Below, piece after piece: positions 1 through 9,955 of a stretch of DNA of 37,198 nucleotides. A model generated the notes under the pieces. That model saw only the letters and a program-made list of their open reading frames with translations. It made no database searches and was not told the DNA's origin. The DNA is taken from the NCBI GenBank assembly GCA_011389895.1, contig JAABTN010000030.1, positions 1-37,198 of the forward strand. Direction: 5' to 3'. The stretch comes from Maritimibacter sp. GTDB taxonomy: Bacteria > Pseudomonadota > Alphaproteobacteria > Rhodobacterales > Rhodobacteraceae. How positions within the stretch are numbered: the first letter of the stretch is position 1; each line of letters opens with the position of its first letter. A program made the translations under genes and the position numbers.

Positions 1-1026
1 AAGGCCGGTGAAGGCCGGGACCATGATCACCGCCTGCTCCGGATCGGCCTTGCGCGCCAATGGCCCCGCCTCGGACGCCTGTCCGACAAGACCCAGCGCG
101 TCGCGCAACCATTGCACCACCGCGCCCGCGACAAAGATCGACCCCTCCAGCGCATAGGTCGTCTGCCCCCCGATCCGGTAGGCCACGGTGGTCAGAAGCC
201 GGTTTTGCGACACCACCGGCACATCGCCGGTGTTCATCAGCGCAAAACAACCCGTGCCATAGGTCGACTTGATCATCCCCGGCGCAAAACAAGCCTGCCC
301 GATGGTCGCCGCATGCTGATCCCCGGCCACGCCCCGGATCGGCACCGAACCACCCAGAAGTGTGGTTTCGCCGAAATCCCCGTCGCAATCGCGCACCTCG
401 GGCAACAGCGACAGCGGCACGCCGACGGCGGCGCAGATCTCTTCATCCCATGCCCCACGATGGATATCGTAGAGCATGGTGCGTGCGGCGTTGGTGGCAT
501 CGGTGGCATGCACCCGGCCACCTGTCAGCTTCCAGGTCAGGAAACTGTCAATGGTGCCGAAGGCGAGCTTGCCCGCCCCGGCCCGCGCACGCGCATCAGG
601 CACGTTGTCGAGAAGCCAGGCCACCTTGGTTGCCGAGAAATAGGGGTCGAGCAAAAGCCCGGTGCGCGCGATCACGAGGTCTTCCAACCCCTCGGCGCGC
701 AATCGGGCGCATTGCGGCGCGGTGCGCCGGTCCTGCCACACGATGGCATTATGGATCGCCTCGCCCGTCTCGCGGTCCCAGATCACGGTGGTTTCCCGCT
801 GGTTGGTGATCCCGATGGCCGCGGGCGGGCCTTCTGCCGCGACCACGTCGCGCGCGCAGGCCAAGGTGGTATCCCAGATGTCGGTCGGCGCATGTTCGAC
901 CCAGCCGGAATTCGGGAAATGCTGCTCAAACTCCCGCTGGGCGCTGGCTCCGGGCCGCATGTCGGTGTCAAAGGCAATTGCGCGGGAGCTGGTCGTGCCC
1001 TGATCCAGCGCGAGAATATAGCTCAT
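1..1026 (-). CDS. glpK: Glycerol kinase, 3' end missing (window edge)
   Basis: ATP-dependent phosphorylation of glycerol to sn-glycerol 3-phosphate in the cytoplasm. The minus strand from 1026 reads 342 codons without a stop and runs off the left edge; the full protein is normally about 495-500 residues, so roughly the last third is missing. The N-terminus reads [20 protein letters not shown], the FGGY-kinase phosphate-binding loop, and later segments include [18 protein letters not shown] and KSTYGTGCF, all typical of GlpK. The ATG at 1026 follows a strong Shine-Dalgarno (GGGAGGA). It lies 45 bp downstream of glpD on the same strand, so the two probably share a transcript: the kinase makes the substrate that GlpD oxidises. 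Family assignment is secure; only completeness is unknown. Confidence 0.95.
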   Translation of the reverse strand, partial: MSYILALDQGTTSSRAIAFDTDMRPGASAQREFEQHFPNSGWVEHAPTDIWDTTLACARDVVAAEGPPAAIGITNQRETTVIWDRETGEAIHNAIVWQDRRTAPQCARLRAEGLEDLVIARTGLLLDPYFSATKVAWLLDNVPDARARAGAGKLAFGTIDSFLTWKLTGGRVHATDATNAARTMLYDIHRGAWDEEICAAVGVPLSLLPEVRDCDGDFGETTLLGGSVPIRGVAGDQHAATIGQACFAPGMIKSTYGTGCFALMNTGDVPVVSQNRLLTTVAYRIGGQTTYALEGSIFVAGAVVQWLRDALGLVGQASEAGPLARKADPEQAVIMVPAFTGL

Positions 1027-1071
1027 CTGTCCTCCCTGTTCCCCGCAAGACCCCGGCAGAACCCGGTTGCC

Positions 1072-2553
1072 CTATTGGGCCGCGACCTGTTCATCCTGCA
1101 CCTCGGCCATGACCGCGTCGAGGGCCGCGACCGCTTCGGGGTCCAGCCGCAGGCCCAGCTTTGTGCGTCGCCACAACACGTCCTCGGCCGTGCGCGCAAA
1201 TTCGTGCCGCATCAGGAAGCGCACTTCGGCCTCGGTCAATGTTGCACCGAAATCGCGGCCCAGGTCCTCGGCGCGCTGCGCCCCGTTCAAGAGGGTCTCG
1301 GTCTCGGTGCCATAACTGCGCAAGAGACGCCGCGCCCATGGCCCCGTCAGGAACGGATAGCGGCGGCGCCAATCCGCCACCATCCCCGGCCCCGCGTCCC
1401 GGTCAAAGGCCCCGCCCGGAAGCGGCGCACCAGCGGTCCAGCCCCCGTCGAACCCGAGTTTTTCCAAAGTCGCCTCGGCCAGTTTGCGGTAGGTGGTGAG
1501 TTTGCCGCCCAACACGGTGAGCACCGGCGCACCGCCATCGTCATCCAACGCAAGCTCGTAGTCGCGCGACGCGGCGCGGGCATCCCCTTCGCTCTCGATC
1601 AACGGGCGCACCCCGGCATAGGTCCAGACGATATCCCCGGTCGAAATCCGGTCGGCGAGATAGCCGTTCACGAAATCGACGAGATAGGCGGCTTCCTCCG
1701 GGCTGCACACCGCCTGTTGATCCGGCCCGCCGGTCTGCTCTGCCTCGGTGGTGCCGATCAGGGTGAAATCGTCTTCGTAGGGGATCACGAAGACGATGCG
1801 CCCATCGTCGCCCTGAAGGATATAGGGCTGCTCATGCCCCGGCAGGCGGGGGATCACGATATGCGACCCGCGCACGAGGCGCAGGTCATGACGCATGCCG
1901 GTGGTCCGGCTCAGCGCCCCGGCCCAGGGTCCGGCGGCATTGACCAACCGGCGCGCGTGGTGTGTTTCGATCCGCCCGTCCCGCTCCACGTTGATTTCCC
2001 AATGCGACGCATGGCGCGCGGCCGCCACGACCTTGGCCCGGGTGAGGATCGTCGCCCCGCGCAACACTGCGTCGCGGGCATTGAGCACCACCAGACGGGC
2101 GTCATCGACCCAAGCGTCGGAATACTCATACCCGGTGTGAAACCGGTCATCCAGAAGCGCGCCCGCCGGGTGGCTGTGCAGGTCGATCTGCTTGGTGCCC
2201 GCAAGCGCCCCGCCCCCGAGCCGATCATACAAAAACAACCCCGAGCGCAGCATCCATTGCGGGCGCAACCCTCCATGATGGGGCAGCACGAAGCGCATCG
2301 GCCAGGCGATATGCGGCATGGCCGACAGCAGCTTGCCCCGTTCTGCCAGCGATTCCCGCACCAGCCGAAATTCGTAGAATTCAAGATACCTCAGACCGCC
2401 GTGAATAAGCTTTGACGAGGCCGAAGATGTCGCCTGCGCAAGGTCGCCCATTTCGGCCAGCGTCACGCGAAGCCCGCGCCCCGCCGCATCCCGCGCGATG
2501 CCGCAGCCGTTCACGCCGCCGCCGATCACGAACAGATCAATGGTCTTGTCCAT
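1072..2553 (-). CDS. glpD: Aerobic glycerol-3-phosphate dehydrogenase (FAD)
   Basis: Membrane-associated flavoprotein that oxidises sn-glycerol 3-phosphate to dihydroxyacetone phosphate and passes electrons to quinone. At 493 residues it matches the family. The N-terminal dinucleotide fold is visible as LFVIGGGVNGCGIARDAAGR (residues 7-26), followed by SSKLIHGGLRYLE, the conserved FAD/substrate segment of GlpD, and then VNAAGPWAG and GGKLTTYRKLAE, also hallmark segments. The start at 2553 places the Rossmann motif where expected. It is followed by glpK on the same strand. The 107-bp gap to the divergent gene at 2661 must hold both promoters; it contains GCTGCAC twice (2575-2581 and 2600-2606), a possible but unproven operator. 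No glycerol regulator or transporter gene is visible in the window. Confidence 0.96.
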   Translation of the reverse strand: MDKTIDLFVIGGGVNGCGIARDAAGRGLRVTLAEMGDLAQATSSASSKLIHGGLRYLEFYEFRLVRESLAERGKLLSAMPHIAWPMRFVLPHHGGLRPQWMLRSGLFLYDRLGGGALAGTKQIDLHSHPAGALLDDRFHTGYEYSDAWVDDARLVVLNARDAVLRGATILTRAKVVAAARHASHWEINVERDGRIETHHARRLVNAAGPWAGALSRTTGMRHDLRLVRGSHIVIPRLPGHEQPYILQGDDGRIVFVIPYEDDFTLIGTTEAEQTGGPDQQAVCSPEEAAYLVDFVNGYLADRISTGDIVWTYAGVRPLIESEGDARAASRDYELALDDDGGAPVLTVLGGKLTTYRKLAEATLEKLGFDGGWTAGAPLPGGAFDRDAGPGMVADWRRRYPFLTGPWARRLLRSYGTETETLLNGAQRAEDLGRDFGATLTEAEVRFLMRHEFARTAEDVLWRRTKLGLRLDPEAVAALDAVMAEVQDEQVAAQ

Positions 2554-2660
2554 GCCCCTACCCTAGCTTCAAATGCTGCACCTGCAACACCGGCGATACG
2601 CTGCACACTTGAATATGATCAAACCTGCCTTTACAGACGTCAGGTCACCAAGGACATCAT

Positions 2661-3485
2661 ATGACAACGTTCACCTACGCCACGCCGCCGGGGGGATTAC
2701 CCCCGCAGTCCGATCTTCTGTCCGGACGCGCCGTCTTTACCGAGGCCTACGCGGTCATCCCGCGCGGCACCATGACCGATATCGTGCTGATCGCGCTGCC
2801 CTTCTGGGGCAACACGAAGACATGGGTGCTGTCGCGCCCGATGACCGGGTTCTCGGAAAGCTTCTCGCATTACGTGATGGAGGTGGGGCCGGGCGGCGGA
2901 TCGGGTCAACCCGACACCAACCCCGCCGCCGAAAGCGTGCTGTTCGTCACCAAGGGCGAAATCTGGCTGAACCTCTCGGGCGATATCCACCGGATGGGTC
3001 CGGGCGGCTTTGCCTTTCTCGCCCCCGGCGCGGATTGGTCGATCGAGAACCAGGGCGACGCGCCCGCGTTCTTTCACTGGATCCGCAAACGTTACGTCAA
3101 GGTCGAGGGGATCGAGACGCCTGCCTCTTTCGTGACCAACGAGCGCGATCACCCGCCCCACCCGATGCCCGACACCGACGGGGCCTGGACCACCACACGG
3201 TTCGTCGATCCGCTCGACACCGCCCATGACATGCATGTCACCATCGTGACGCTACAGCCCGGCGCCTCGATCCCGTTTCTGGAAACCCACGTGATGGAAC
3301 ACGGGCTTTACGTGTTGCAGGGCAAGGGGGTTTACCGGCTCAACAAGGATTGGGTCGAGGTCGAGGCGGGCGACTACATGTGGCTGCGCGCCTTTTGCCC
3401 ACAAGGTTGCTACGCGGGCGGGCGCGAGCCGTTTCGCTACCTGCTCTACAAGGATGTGAACCGGCACATGCCGCTCGACCTCTAG
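2661..3485 (+). CDS. allE: (S)-ureidoglycine aminohydrolase (bicupin)
   Basis: Hydrolyses (S)-ureidoglycine to (S)-ureidoglycolate and ammonia in the allantoin branch of purine breakdown. The 274-residue protein is a double cupin, N-terminal about residues 60-140 and C-terminal about 195-262. In the second cupin E208, H210, H214 and Q248 have the spacing of the E-x-H-x3-H...Q manganese site known from this family, and the segment VMEHGLYVLQGKGVYRLN is very close to bacterial YlbA/AllE. An AGGA lies 6 bases before the ATG. No other purine-degradation gene is visible nearby: glpD diverges on one side and a flavin monooxygenase converges on the other, so the pathway partners must be elsewhere. 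Assignment is strong by motif; substrate specificity is inferred from the family. Confidence 0.9.
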   Translation: MTTFTYATPPGGLPPQSDLLSGRAVFTEAYAVIPRGTMTDIVLIALPFWGNTKTWVLSRPMTGFSESFSHYVMEVGPGGGSGQPDTNPAAESVLFVTKGEIWLNLSGDIHRMGPGGFAFLAPGADWSIENQGDAPAFFHWIRKRYVKVEGIETPASFVTNERDHPPHPMPDTDGAWTTTRFVDPLDTAHDMHVTIVTLQPGASIPFLETHVMEHGLYVLQGKGVYRLNKDWVEVEAGDYMWLRAFCPQGCYAGGREPFRYLLYKDVNRHMPLDL

Positions 3486-3524
3486 CACGCCGGGGCCTGC
3501 GCCCTGGCCCGGTCACACCGGAAA

Positions 3525-4829
3525 TCAGGCCGCCGGGGTCGGCTCTGTCCCCTGCGCCACCCGGCTACCGGGTGCGATGGTCGGCGCGGCCGCGTTCAGG
3601 GTATCGCGGGCAAACCCCGCCGCGGCCTGATATTTCGCCATGAAATCGCGCCGTTCTTCTTCCGGGATCACGTCGTCGATGTTGTCGAACGTCCCGCCGC
3701 AGCGGTCCTCGACCATGTTGAGCAGCCCGAAGGGGCCGGCCCCGCGATTGCGCAGGACCACCTCGGACACCGGGCCGCACAGCGCCGCGTCATAGGCCGA
3801 AAGCGCCGCCGCACCGACACCGTGGGTCAGCAGGCTGGCCCCCAGCACGCGGGCATCCACGATCGCCTGGCTCGCGCCGTTCGACCCGGTCGGATACATC
3901 GCATGGGCCGCATCCCCCATCAACGCCACGCGCCCGTCTTGCCATGTCGGGATCGGGTCGCGGTCGATCATCGGGTTCTCATAGGCGACATCGGCCCCCC
4001 GCAGCATCGCGGGGACATCGAGCCAGTCATAGGTGAAATCGGTAAATTGATCGACAAAGCTGTCTATCTCGACCGGGCGGAACCAGCCCGATTTTTCCCA
4101 GTTGGCGGTATCTTTCAACGTGCGCTCGGCGATCCAGTTGATCTCGGCCAGACCGGTTGCCGGGTCCGGCGGGCTGATCGGGTAGATCACCATTCGGTGC
4201 TCATGCGTGCCCAGCCCGATGAAGGACGACCCGGTGCGGATCGGCTTTGCCATGGTGGTGCCCCGCCACATGAGCGCCCCGCCCCAGTTGATCGGCGGCT
4301 GGTCGGGGTGCATCTGCGCGCGGATTGCCGAATGGATCCCGTCCGCGCCGATCAAAAGACTCCCCCTTTCCTCGCTGGTAGTGCCATCGGCATGGGCGAC
4401 GGTCGCGATGATCCCCTCGGCATCTTGCCGGTAGCCGGTGACCCGCGCGCCAAGACGGCCCGAGCGGGCCCCGGCGCGGGCCAGGAAAGTGTCCCACAAG
4501 AGGACATGAAAGCGCCCCCGGTGCACGGCATACTGTGGCCAGCGATACCCGGCCTCGGTCCCGCGCGCCTCGGAATAGATGTCATTGCCGTTCAGCCCGA
4601 CCAGCGCCCATTCGCGCGCCGGCAAGCCGACCTTGTCGAGCGCCTCGGCGGTTATCCCGAGATCGGAAAGCTCGCGCACGGCGTTGGGTTGAAGGTTGAT
4701 CCCGACGCCCAGCGGCTTCATCTCGTCCACCGCCTCGAAGACGACGCAGTCGACCCCGATCTGGTTCAGCGTCAAGGCCATCGCCAGACCGCCGATGCCG
4801 CCACCGGCAATGATCACCTTCTCGCCCAT
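3525..4829 (-). CDS. PhzS-like FAD-dependent monooxygenase
   Basis: Predicted single-component flavin hydroxylase of the p-hydroxybenzoate hydroxylase fold, 434 residues. Visible motifs are the FAD-binding IIAGGGIGGLAMAL near the N-terminus, then PLGVGINLQPNAV, the DG motif in IGADGIHSAIRAQMHPDQ, and GDAAHAMYPTGSNGASQAI late in the chain, all very like PhzS, the phenazine-modifying enzyme. No phenazine biosynthesis genes are present, so the true substrate is unknown. The start at 4829 follows GGGAGGA at good distance and puts the dinucleotide fold at the N-terminus; the open frame extends further upstream antisense to enolase but that part has no protein-like sequence. It converges with the ureidoglycine aminohydrolase gene with 39 bp between stops. 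A role in ureide or urate metabolism (urate hydroxylase HpxO is a distant relative) is speculation. Confidence 0.88.
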   Translation of the reverse strand: MGEKVIIAGGGIGGLAMALTLNQIGVDCVVFEAVDEMKPLGVGINLQPNAVRELSDLGITAEALDKVGLPAREWALVGLNGNDIYSEARGTEAGYRWPQYAVHRGRFHVLLWDTFLARAGARSGRLGARVTGYRQDAEGIIATVAHADGTTSEERGSLLIGADGIHSAIRAQMHPDQPPINWGGALMWRGTTMAKPIRTGSSFIGLGTHEHRMVIYPISPPDPATGLAEINWIAERTLKDTANWEKSGWFRPVEIDSFVDQFTDFTYDWLDVPAMLRGADVAYENPMIDRDPIPTWQDGRVALMGDAAHAMYPTGSNGASQAIVDARVLGASLLTHGVGAAALSAYDAALCGPVSEVVLRNRGAGPFGLLNMVEDRCGGTFDNIDDVIPEEERRDFMAKYQAAAGFARDTLNAAAPTIAPGSRVAQGTEPTPAA

Positions 4830-4958
4830 CTCGTCCTCCCGCCAAAAAAAGAGCCTCGCGGTTCTAACAGCCACGGCGCGAAAGGCAATGCCGGAGGGAG
4901 GGCGCGCCCGGGCGGCGTTTGCGCGACGACCCTTTCCCTTCGCGCCCTGCCCCGTTAG

Positions 4959-6272
<1,314 letters not shown>

Positions 6273-6310
6273 CACGGCGGGGCGCGGGTGGGATGGAGGA
6301 TGAGCAGGTC

Positions 6311-6730
6311 ATGACAGCGGATGACATCATTCGCACCCTTGCGCTCCAGCCCCACCCCGAGGGCGGCTGGTTTCGCGAAACATGGCGCGCCGCGGCACCG
6401 GACGGCCAGCGCCCCAGCGGCACCGCGATTCATTTCCTTCTCAAGGCAGGCGAGGCGTCGCATTGGCACCGTGTCGATGGGACCGAGATCTGGCTGTTTC
6501 ACGCGGGCAGCCCGCTGATGCTGTCCGTCTCGGCGACCGACGAAGGCCCCGCCCGACACCATGTCCTTGGCCCCGACCTCGCCACCGCCGCGCCGCAGAT
6601 CATCGTGCCGCCGCATGCCTGGCAGTCGGCGCGCAGCACAGGGGATTACACCTTGGTCTCTTGCATCGTCAGCCCCGGCTTTGATTTCGCGGGTTTCACG
6701 CTCGCCCCGCCCGGCTTCGATATTCCCTGA
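6311..6730 (+). CDS. Cupin_5 (DUF985) family protein
   Basis: Small single-cupin protein, 139 residues from the chosen start. The sequence begins MTADDIIRTLALQPHPEGGW and contains the DUF985 hallmarks PEGGWFRETWR, GTAIHFLLK, SHWHRVDGTEIWLFHAG and LGPDLATAAPQIIVPPHAWQ, followed by YTLVSCIVSPGFDF and a Pro/Gly-rich end. The family is widespread but has no firmly established enzyme activity; His residues of the HWH segment may bind a metal. An in-frame ATG at 6293 would add six residues (MEDEQV); I prefer 6311 because GGAGG lies about 11 bases upstream, whereas 6293 has no separated Shine-Dalgarno. It sits directly downstream of eno and could be co-transcribed. A palindromic element follows it. 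Confidence 0.85.
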   Translation: MTADDIIRTLALQPHPEGGWFRETWRAAAPDGQRPSGTAIHFLLKAGEASHWHRVDGTEIWLFHAGSPLMLSVSATDEGPARHHVLGPDLATAAPQIIVPPHAWQSARSTGDYTLVSCIVSPGFDFAGFTLAPPGFDIP

Positions 6731-6733
6731 GAC

Positions 6734-6770
6734 GCGGGGGGGCCAGCCCCCGCACCCCCGGGATATTTCA
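6734..6770 (+). repeat. Palindromic intergenic element, copy 1
   Basis: GCGGGGG (6734-6740), six-base loop, CCCCCGC (6747-6753), followed by ACCCCCGGGATATTTCA. It sits in the 81-bp gap between the converging cupin and mltG genes. The tail resembles those at 29815-29856 (inverted) and 21898-21950. The stem could terminate transcription from either side. I recall this palindrome-plus-TATTT arrangement as common between genes in Rhodobacteraceae, but cannot confirm copy number here. Confidence 0.65.
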
Positions 6771-6811
6771 AGACCGGAAAGAGGAACGGGGGTCTTGGGT
6801 GAGCGCGCCGG

Positions 6812-7963
6812 TTATTGGTTGGCGCGCTCGGCCTCGATCTCGCGCCAGCGTGCAACGTTGCGATTGTGCTCTTCCAGGGTGCGTGCGAAGGCATGGCCGC
6901 CAGTGCCATCGGCCACGAAGAACAGGTAGTCCGTGGAGGCCGGGTCCAGCGCCGCCTCGATCGCGGCGCGCCCCGGATTGGCGATCGGCGTCGGCGGGAG
7001 CCCGTCGATGACATAGGTGTTGAACGGCGTCTGGGCGCGCAATTCGGATTGGCGCAGACCCCGGCCCAACACGCCCTGTCCGTTGGTGATGCCGTAGATC
7101 ACCGTCGGGTCGGTTTGAAGCCGCATGCCGCGCCGCAAACGGTTCACGAAAACGCTCGCCACCTGCGGGCGTTCATCGGCCACGGCGGTTTCCTTCTCCA
7201 CGATCGAGGCCATGATCAACGCCTCTTCCGGCGTGTCATAGGGCAGATCATCGGCCCGGTTTTCCCAAGCGCTGGCGAGACGGGCGGTTTGCGCCTCGGC
7301 CATGCGGGTCAGGATGTCGGCGCGGGGGTCGTCCGGGCGCATCTCGTAGCTGTCGGGGGCAAGGCTGCCTTCCTCGGGGATCTCGGCAATCTCGCCCGAC
7401 AGGAACTCGGCCCGGCGCAGTGCATCCACGACCTGCCACGAGGTCACGCCTTCGGCCACCGCCACGCGGTAGCGCGTGTCGAGCGCGCCGCGCACGCGGG
7501 TGTAGGCCGCCGGAATTTCCTCCTCCGGCATGAACTCGGCCACCGTCAGGAAATCCTGCGTCGCCGGGTCAAGCTCGCGCACCTGGTATTCGACCGCGTT
7601 GACGCCGACGCGGTAGACCACCTCGGTGCCACAGGTCGAGGCCCCACCCCGCGTCACCACGTCCACGATCTGTTCCATCGACGCGCCTTCGGTGATCAGG
7701 AAAGACCCGGCCTTGAGCTGCGTTGATTTGCCGGAATACTCGGCTCCCATGCGAAAGATCGACGGGCTGGTGATCGCCCCGTCGGTTTCAAGCCGGGTCG
7801 AGACGCGGCTGAAATTCGATCCCGGCTCGACCTTGAGACAGATCGCCTCGGTGAGCGGGCCGGAGGCGGTGTATTCCCGCTTGCCCCACCCGATGACGCC
7901 GCCAATCACGACGAGGGCGACGATGAACAGGGTCAGCGCGTTAGAGGCGATGTTGCGCCACAT
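6812..7963 (-). CDS. mltG: Endolytic murein transglycosylase MltG
   Basis: Membrane-anchored enzyme that cleaves nascent peptidoglycan strands, thought to set glycan chain length (YceG family). The 383 residues start with MWRNIASNALTLFIVALVVI, a single N-terminal membrane anchor at about residues 8-28. A LysM-like region follows and then the YceG domain, whose catalytic glutamate lies in IMASIVEKETAVADERP, with VASVFVNRLRRGMRLQTDPT and VIYGI just after, all characteristic. The C-terminal half has the usual TPFNTYVIDGLPPTPIANPG and DYLFFVADGTGGH segments. Its start codon overlaps the fabF stop by one base (TAATG), indicating translational coupling. Linkage of mltG to fabF is common in proteobacteria. 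No anomaly. Confidence 0.96.
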   Translation of the reverse strand: MWRNIASNALTLFIVALVVIGGVIGWGKREYTASGPLTEAICLKVEPGSNFSRVSTRLETDGAITSPSIFRMGAEYSGKSTQLKAGSFLITEGASMEQIVDVVTRGGASTCGTEVVYRVGVNAVEYQVRELDPATQDFLTVAEFMPEEEIPAAYTRVRGALDTRYRVAVAEGVTSWQVVDALRRAEFLSGEIAEIPEEGSLAPDSYEMRPDDPRADILTRMAEAQTARLASAWENRADDLPYDTPEEALIMASIVEKETAVADERPQVASVFVNRLRRGMRLQTDPTVIYGITNGQGVLGRGLRQSELRAQTPFNTYVIDGLPPTPIANPGRAAIEAALDPASTDYLFFVADGTGGHAFARTLEEHNRNVARWREIEAERANQ

Positions 7964-9231
7964 TATCCGTCAGCCTTCCCCATGATCAGGCAGGCATTGG
8001 TGCCGCCGAAGCCGAAGGAGTTGGAGAGTGCGACGTTGATTTCGCGTTTCTCTGCCGCGTTGGCAGCCAGCGACAGGGTCGGCGTCACCGCCGGGTTGTC
8101 GAGGTTGATGGTCGGCGGCGCAACCTGGTCGCGCAGGGCAAGGAGGGAGAAGATCGCCTCCACCGCGCCCGCTGCCCCCAGAAGGTGCCCGATCGAGGAT
8201 TTGGTCGAGGACATCGTCGCGTTCTTCGCGTGATCCCCCAAAAGGCGTTCGACCGCCGCAAGCTCGATCACATCGGCCATGGTCGAGGTGCCATGCGCGT
8301 TGATGTAATCCACCGCGTCTGGCGCCAAGCCCGCCGATTTCAGCGCCGCTTCCATGGCGCGGTAGCCGCCATCGCCATCCTCGGACGGGGCGGTGATGTG
8401 ATAGGCGTCGCCCGACATCCCGTATCCCAAAATTTCGCCGTAGATCTTTGCACCACGCGCCTTGGCGTGCTCGTATTCCTCAAGCACGACGACGCCCGCG
8501 CCTTCGCCCATCACGAACCCGTCCCGATCCTCGTCATAGGGGCGGCTGGCGGTTTCGGGGTTGTCGGCGCGTTTGGTCGACAGCGCCTTGCAGGCGTTGA
8601 AGCCCGCGATCCCGATTTCCGAGATCGCCCCTTCCGCGCCGCCCGCGACCATCACGTCCGCGTCGCCCCACATGATCAAACGGGTCGCATCGCCGATGGC
8701 ATGCGCCCCGGTGGAACAGGCGGTGACGACCGCGTGGTTCGGCCCCTTGTAACCATACTTGATCGACACCTGACCGGAGATCAGGTTGATCAACGAGCCA
8801 GGGATGAAGAAGGGCGACACCCGCCGCGGCCCGCGTTCAGCAATCAAGACCGCGGTGTTCGCGATCGAATTGAGACCGCCGATGCCAGAGCCGATCATTA
8901 CACCGGTGCGCAGCGCCTCGTCTTCGCCCGGGGCGTCCCAGCCCGCGTCACGCACCGCCTGGGTGGCCGCGGCCATGCCGTAGAGGATGAAATCATCGAC
9001 CTTGCGCCGCTCTTTCGGCTCCATCCAGTCGTCGGGGTTGAAGGTGCCGTCCGAGCCGTCGCCGAAGGGCAATTCGCAGGCATAGGGTGTCGCGACGCGC
9101 GAGGCATCGAAGCGCGTGATCGTCCCGGCCCCGGATTTTCCGTCCAGGATCCGGCTCCAGCTTTCTTCCACACCACAGGCGAGCGGCGAAACCATGCCCA
9201 GACCCGTGACGACAACGCGACGCTTTTCCAT
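7963..9231 (-). CDS. fabF: 3-oxoacyl-ACP synthase II
   Basis: Condensing enzyme (KAS II) that elongates acyl-ACP with malonyl-ACP in type II fatty acid synthesis. The 422 residues begin MEKRRVVVTGLGMVSPLACG. The nucleophilic cysteine lies in VVTACSTGAHAIGDATRLI, the two catalytic histidines in YINAHGTSTMADVIELAA and SSTKSSIGHLLGAAGAVEA, and the C-terminal NSFGFGGTNACLIM loop is intact. A good Shine-Dalgarno (AAGGGGG) precedes the ATG. It lies 253 bp downstream of acpP on the same strand with a terminator-like hairpin between, so it may have its own promoter in that gap. mltG overlaps its stop codon. Unambiguous family assignment. Confidence 0.98.
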   Translation of the reverse strand: MEKRRVVVTGLGMVSPLACGVEESWSRILDGKSGAGTITRFDASRVATPYACELPFGDGSDGTFNPDDWMEPKERRKVDDFILYGMAAATQAVRDAGWDAPGEDEALRTGVMIGSGIGGLNSIANTAVLIAERGPRRVSPFFIPGSLINLISGQVSIKYGYKGPNHAVVTACSTGAHAIGDATRLIMWGDADVMVAGGAEGAISEIGIAGFNACKALSTKRADNPETASRPYDEDRDGFVMGEGAGVVVLEEYEHAKARGAKIYGEILGYGMSGDAYHITAPSEDGDGGYRAMEAALKSAGLAPDAVDYINAHGTSTMADVIELAAVERLLGDHAKNATMSSTKSSIGHLLGAAGAVEAIFSLLALRDQVAPPTINLDNPAVTPTLSLAANAAEKREINVALSNSFGFGGTNACLIMGKADG

Positions 9232-9424
9232 GAAGACCGCCCCCTTTTATCGTGAATTCTTCGGGCGCTGATTACCGTGCCGTGACCCCGTAGGGCAAGG
9301 GAGAAACGGTTTTTCGCGCCCCGACCGGGCGTTTTGGGCAGGGCTTCGCCCAACCGGCACCACCCGAGCGTCAGCCGGCGCGCGTCCAGAGCGCAAGACC
9401 GGGCACAAAAGGCACAAAAACGAA

Positions 9425-9449
9425 AAACGGCGCCCGGGGGACGCCGTTT
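9425..9449 (-). terminator. Hairpin terminator downstream of acpP
   Basis: AAACGGCG and CGCCGTTT pair across a nine-base loop (9425-9432 with 9442-9449). Read on the minus strand the stem ends in a run of five T, the form of an intrinsic terminator for acpP, leaving fabF to its own promoter or to read-through. Confidence 0.7.
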
Positions 9450-9484
9450 CACACGAATGCAGCACACGGGTGCCGTGTGGCCGC

Positions 9485-9718
9485 TCAGGCGGCTTCCTTG
9501 ATGAACTTCACGGCATCCCCGAAGGTCTGGATGGTTTCGGCAGCGTCGTCCGGGATCTCGATGCCGAACTCCTCTTCGAAGGCCATGACCAGCTCGACGG
9601 TGTCGAGACTGTCGGCGCCGAGGTCGTCGATGAAGGAAGCCGACTCGACCACTTTGTCTTCTTCCACGCCGAGGTGCTCGACAACGATTTTCTTCACGCG
9701 ATCTGCGACGTCGCTCAT
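9485..9718 (-). CDS. acpP: Acyl carrier protein
   Basis: Carries growing acyl chains on a 4'-phosphopantetheine arm in fatty acid synthesis. The 77-residue acidic protein has the canonical modification site [18 protein letters not shown], with Ser37 as the attachment residue, and the expected four-helix length. Translation from ATG at 9718 ([17 protein letters not shown]) is preferred; a TTG two codons upstream is also in frame but the AGGA signal sits 9 bases before the ATG. It lies between fabG and fabF on the same strand. A 237-bp gap separates it from fabG and probably contains a dedicated promoter, as is usual for this very highly expressed gene. Confidence 0.98.
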   Translation of the reverse strand: MSDVADRVKKIVVEHLGVEEDKVVESASFIDDLGADSLDTVELVMAFEEEFGIEIPDDAAETIQTFGDAVKFIKEAA

Positions 9719-9845
9719 ATCCAAATCCTCACAGTTTTCAGGCTCTTGGCCTCTTCATTTGACCCTGCGATGGGCCGTGTTCACTGTCCCGGCTCAAGCC
9801 GAATGTGCCCGACCGACGCCTGTCGGCTGGGTGTAAACTGCGCGC

Positions 9846-9873
9846 TCTTTAGCACAAAGGATCGCGCGGGCAA
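9846..9873 (-). promoter_or_regulatory. Possible acpP promoter
   Basis: On the minus strand TTGCCC (9873-9868) and TAAAGA (9851-9846) are separated by 16 bases, about 130 bases upstream of the acpP start. The -10 match is weak, so this is a tentative call supported mainly by the long gap and the need for independent acpP expression. Confidence 0.3.
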
Positions 9874-9955
9874 ACGGTTTGTCCGGGACGGACCGCGATG
9901 AATTTCGCCACCCGGTCCGCACCATGGGTCCGCGCCATCCCGCGTGCCGACTGTC

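Noticed and set aside
112..2415. 767-codon open frame on the plus strand opposite glpK and glpD
   Set aside because: High-GC shadow: Arg/Pro/His-rich, no recognisable motif, fully antisense to two clear genes.
6293..6310. Earlier ATG start for the cupin gene
   Set aside because: No separated Shine-Dalgarno; the six added residues are not needed for the family N-terminus.
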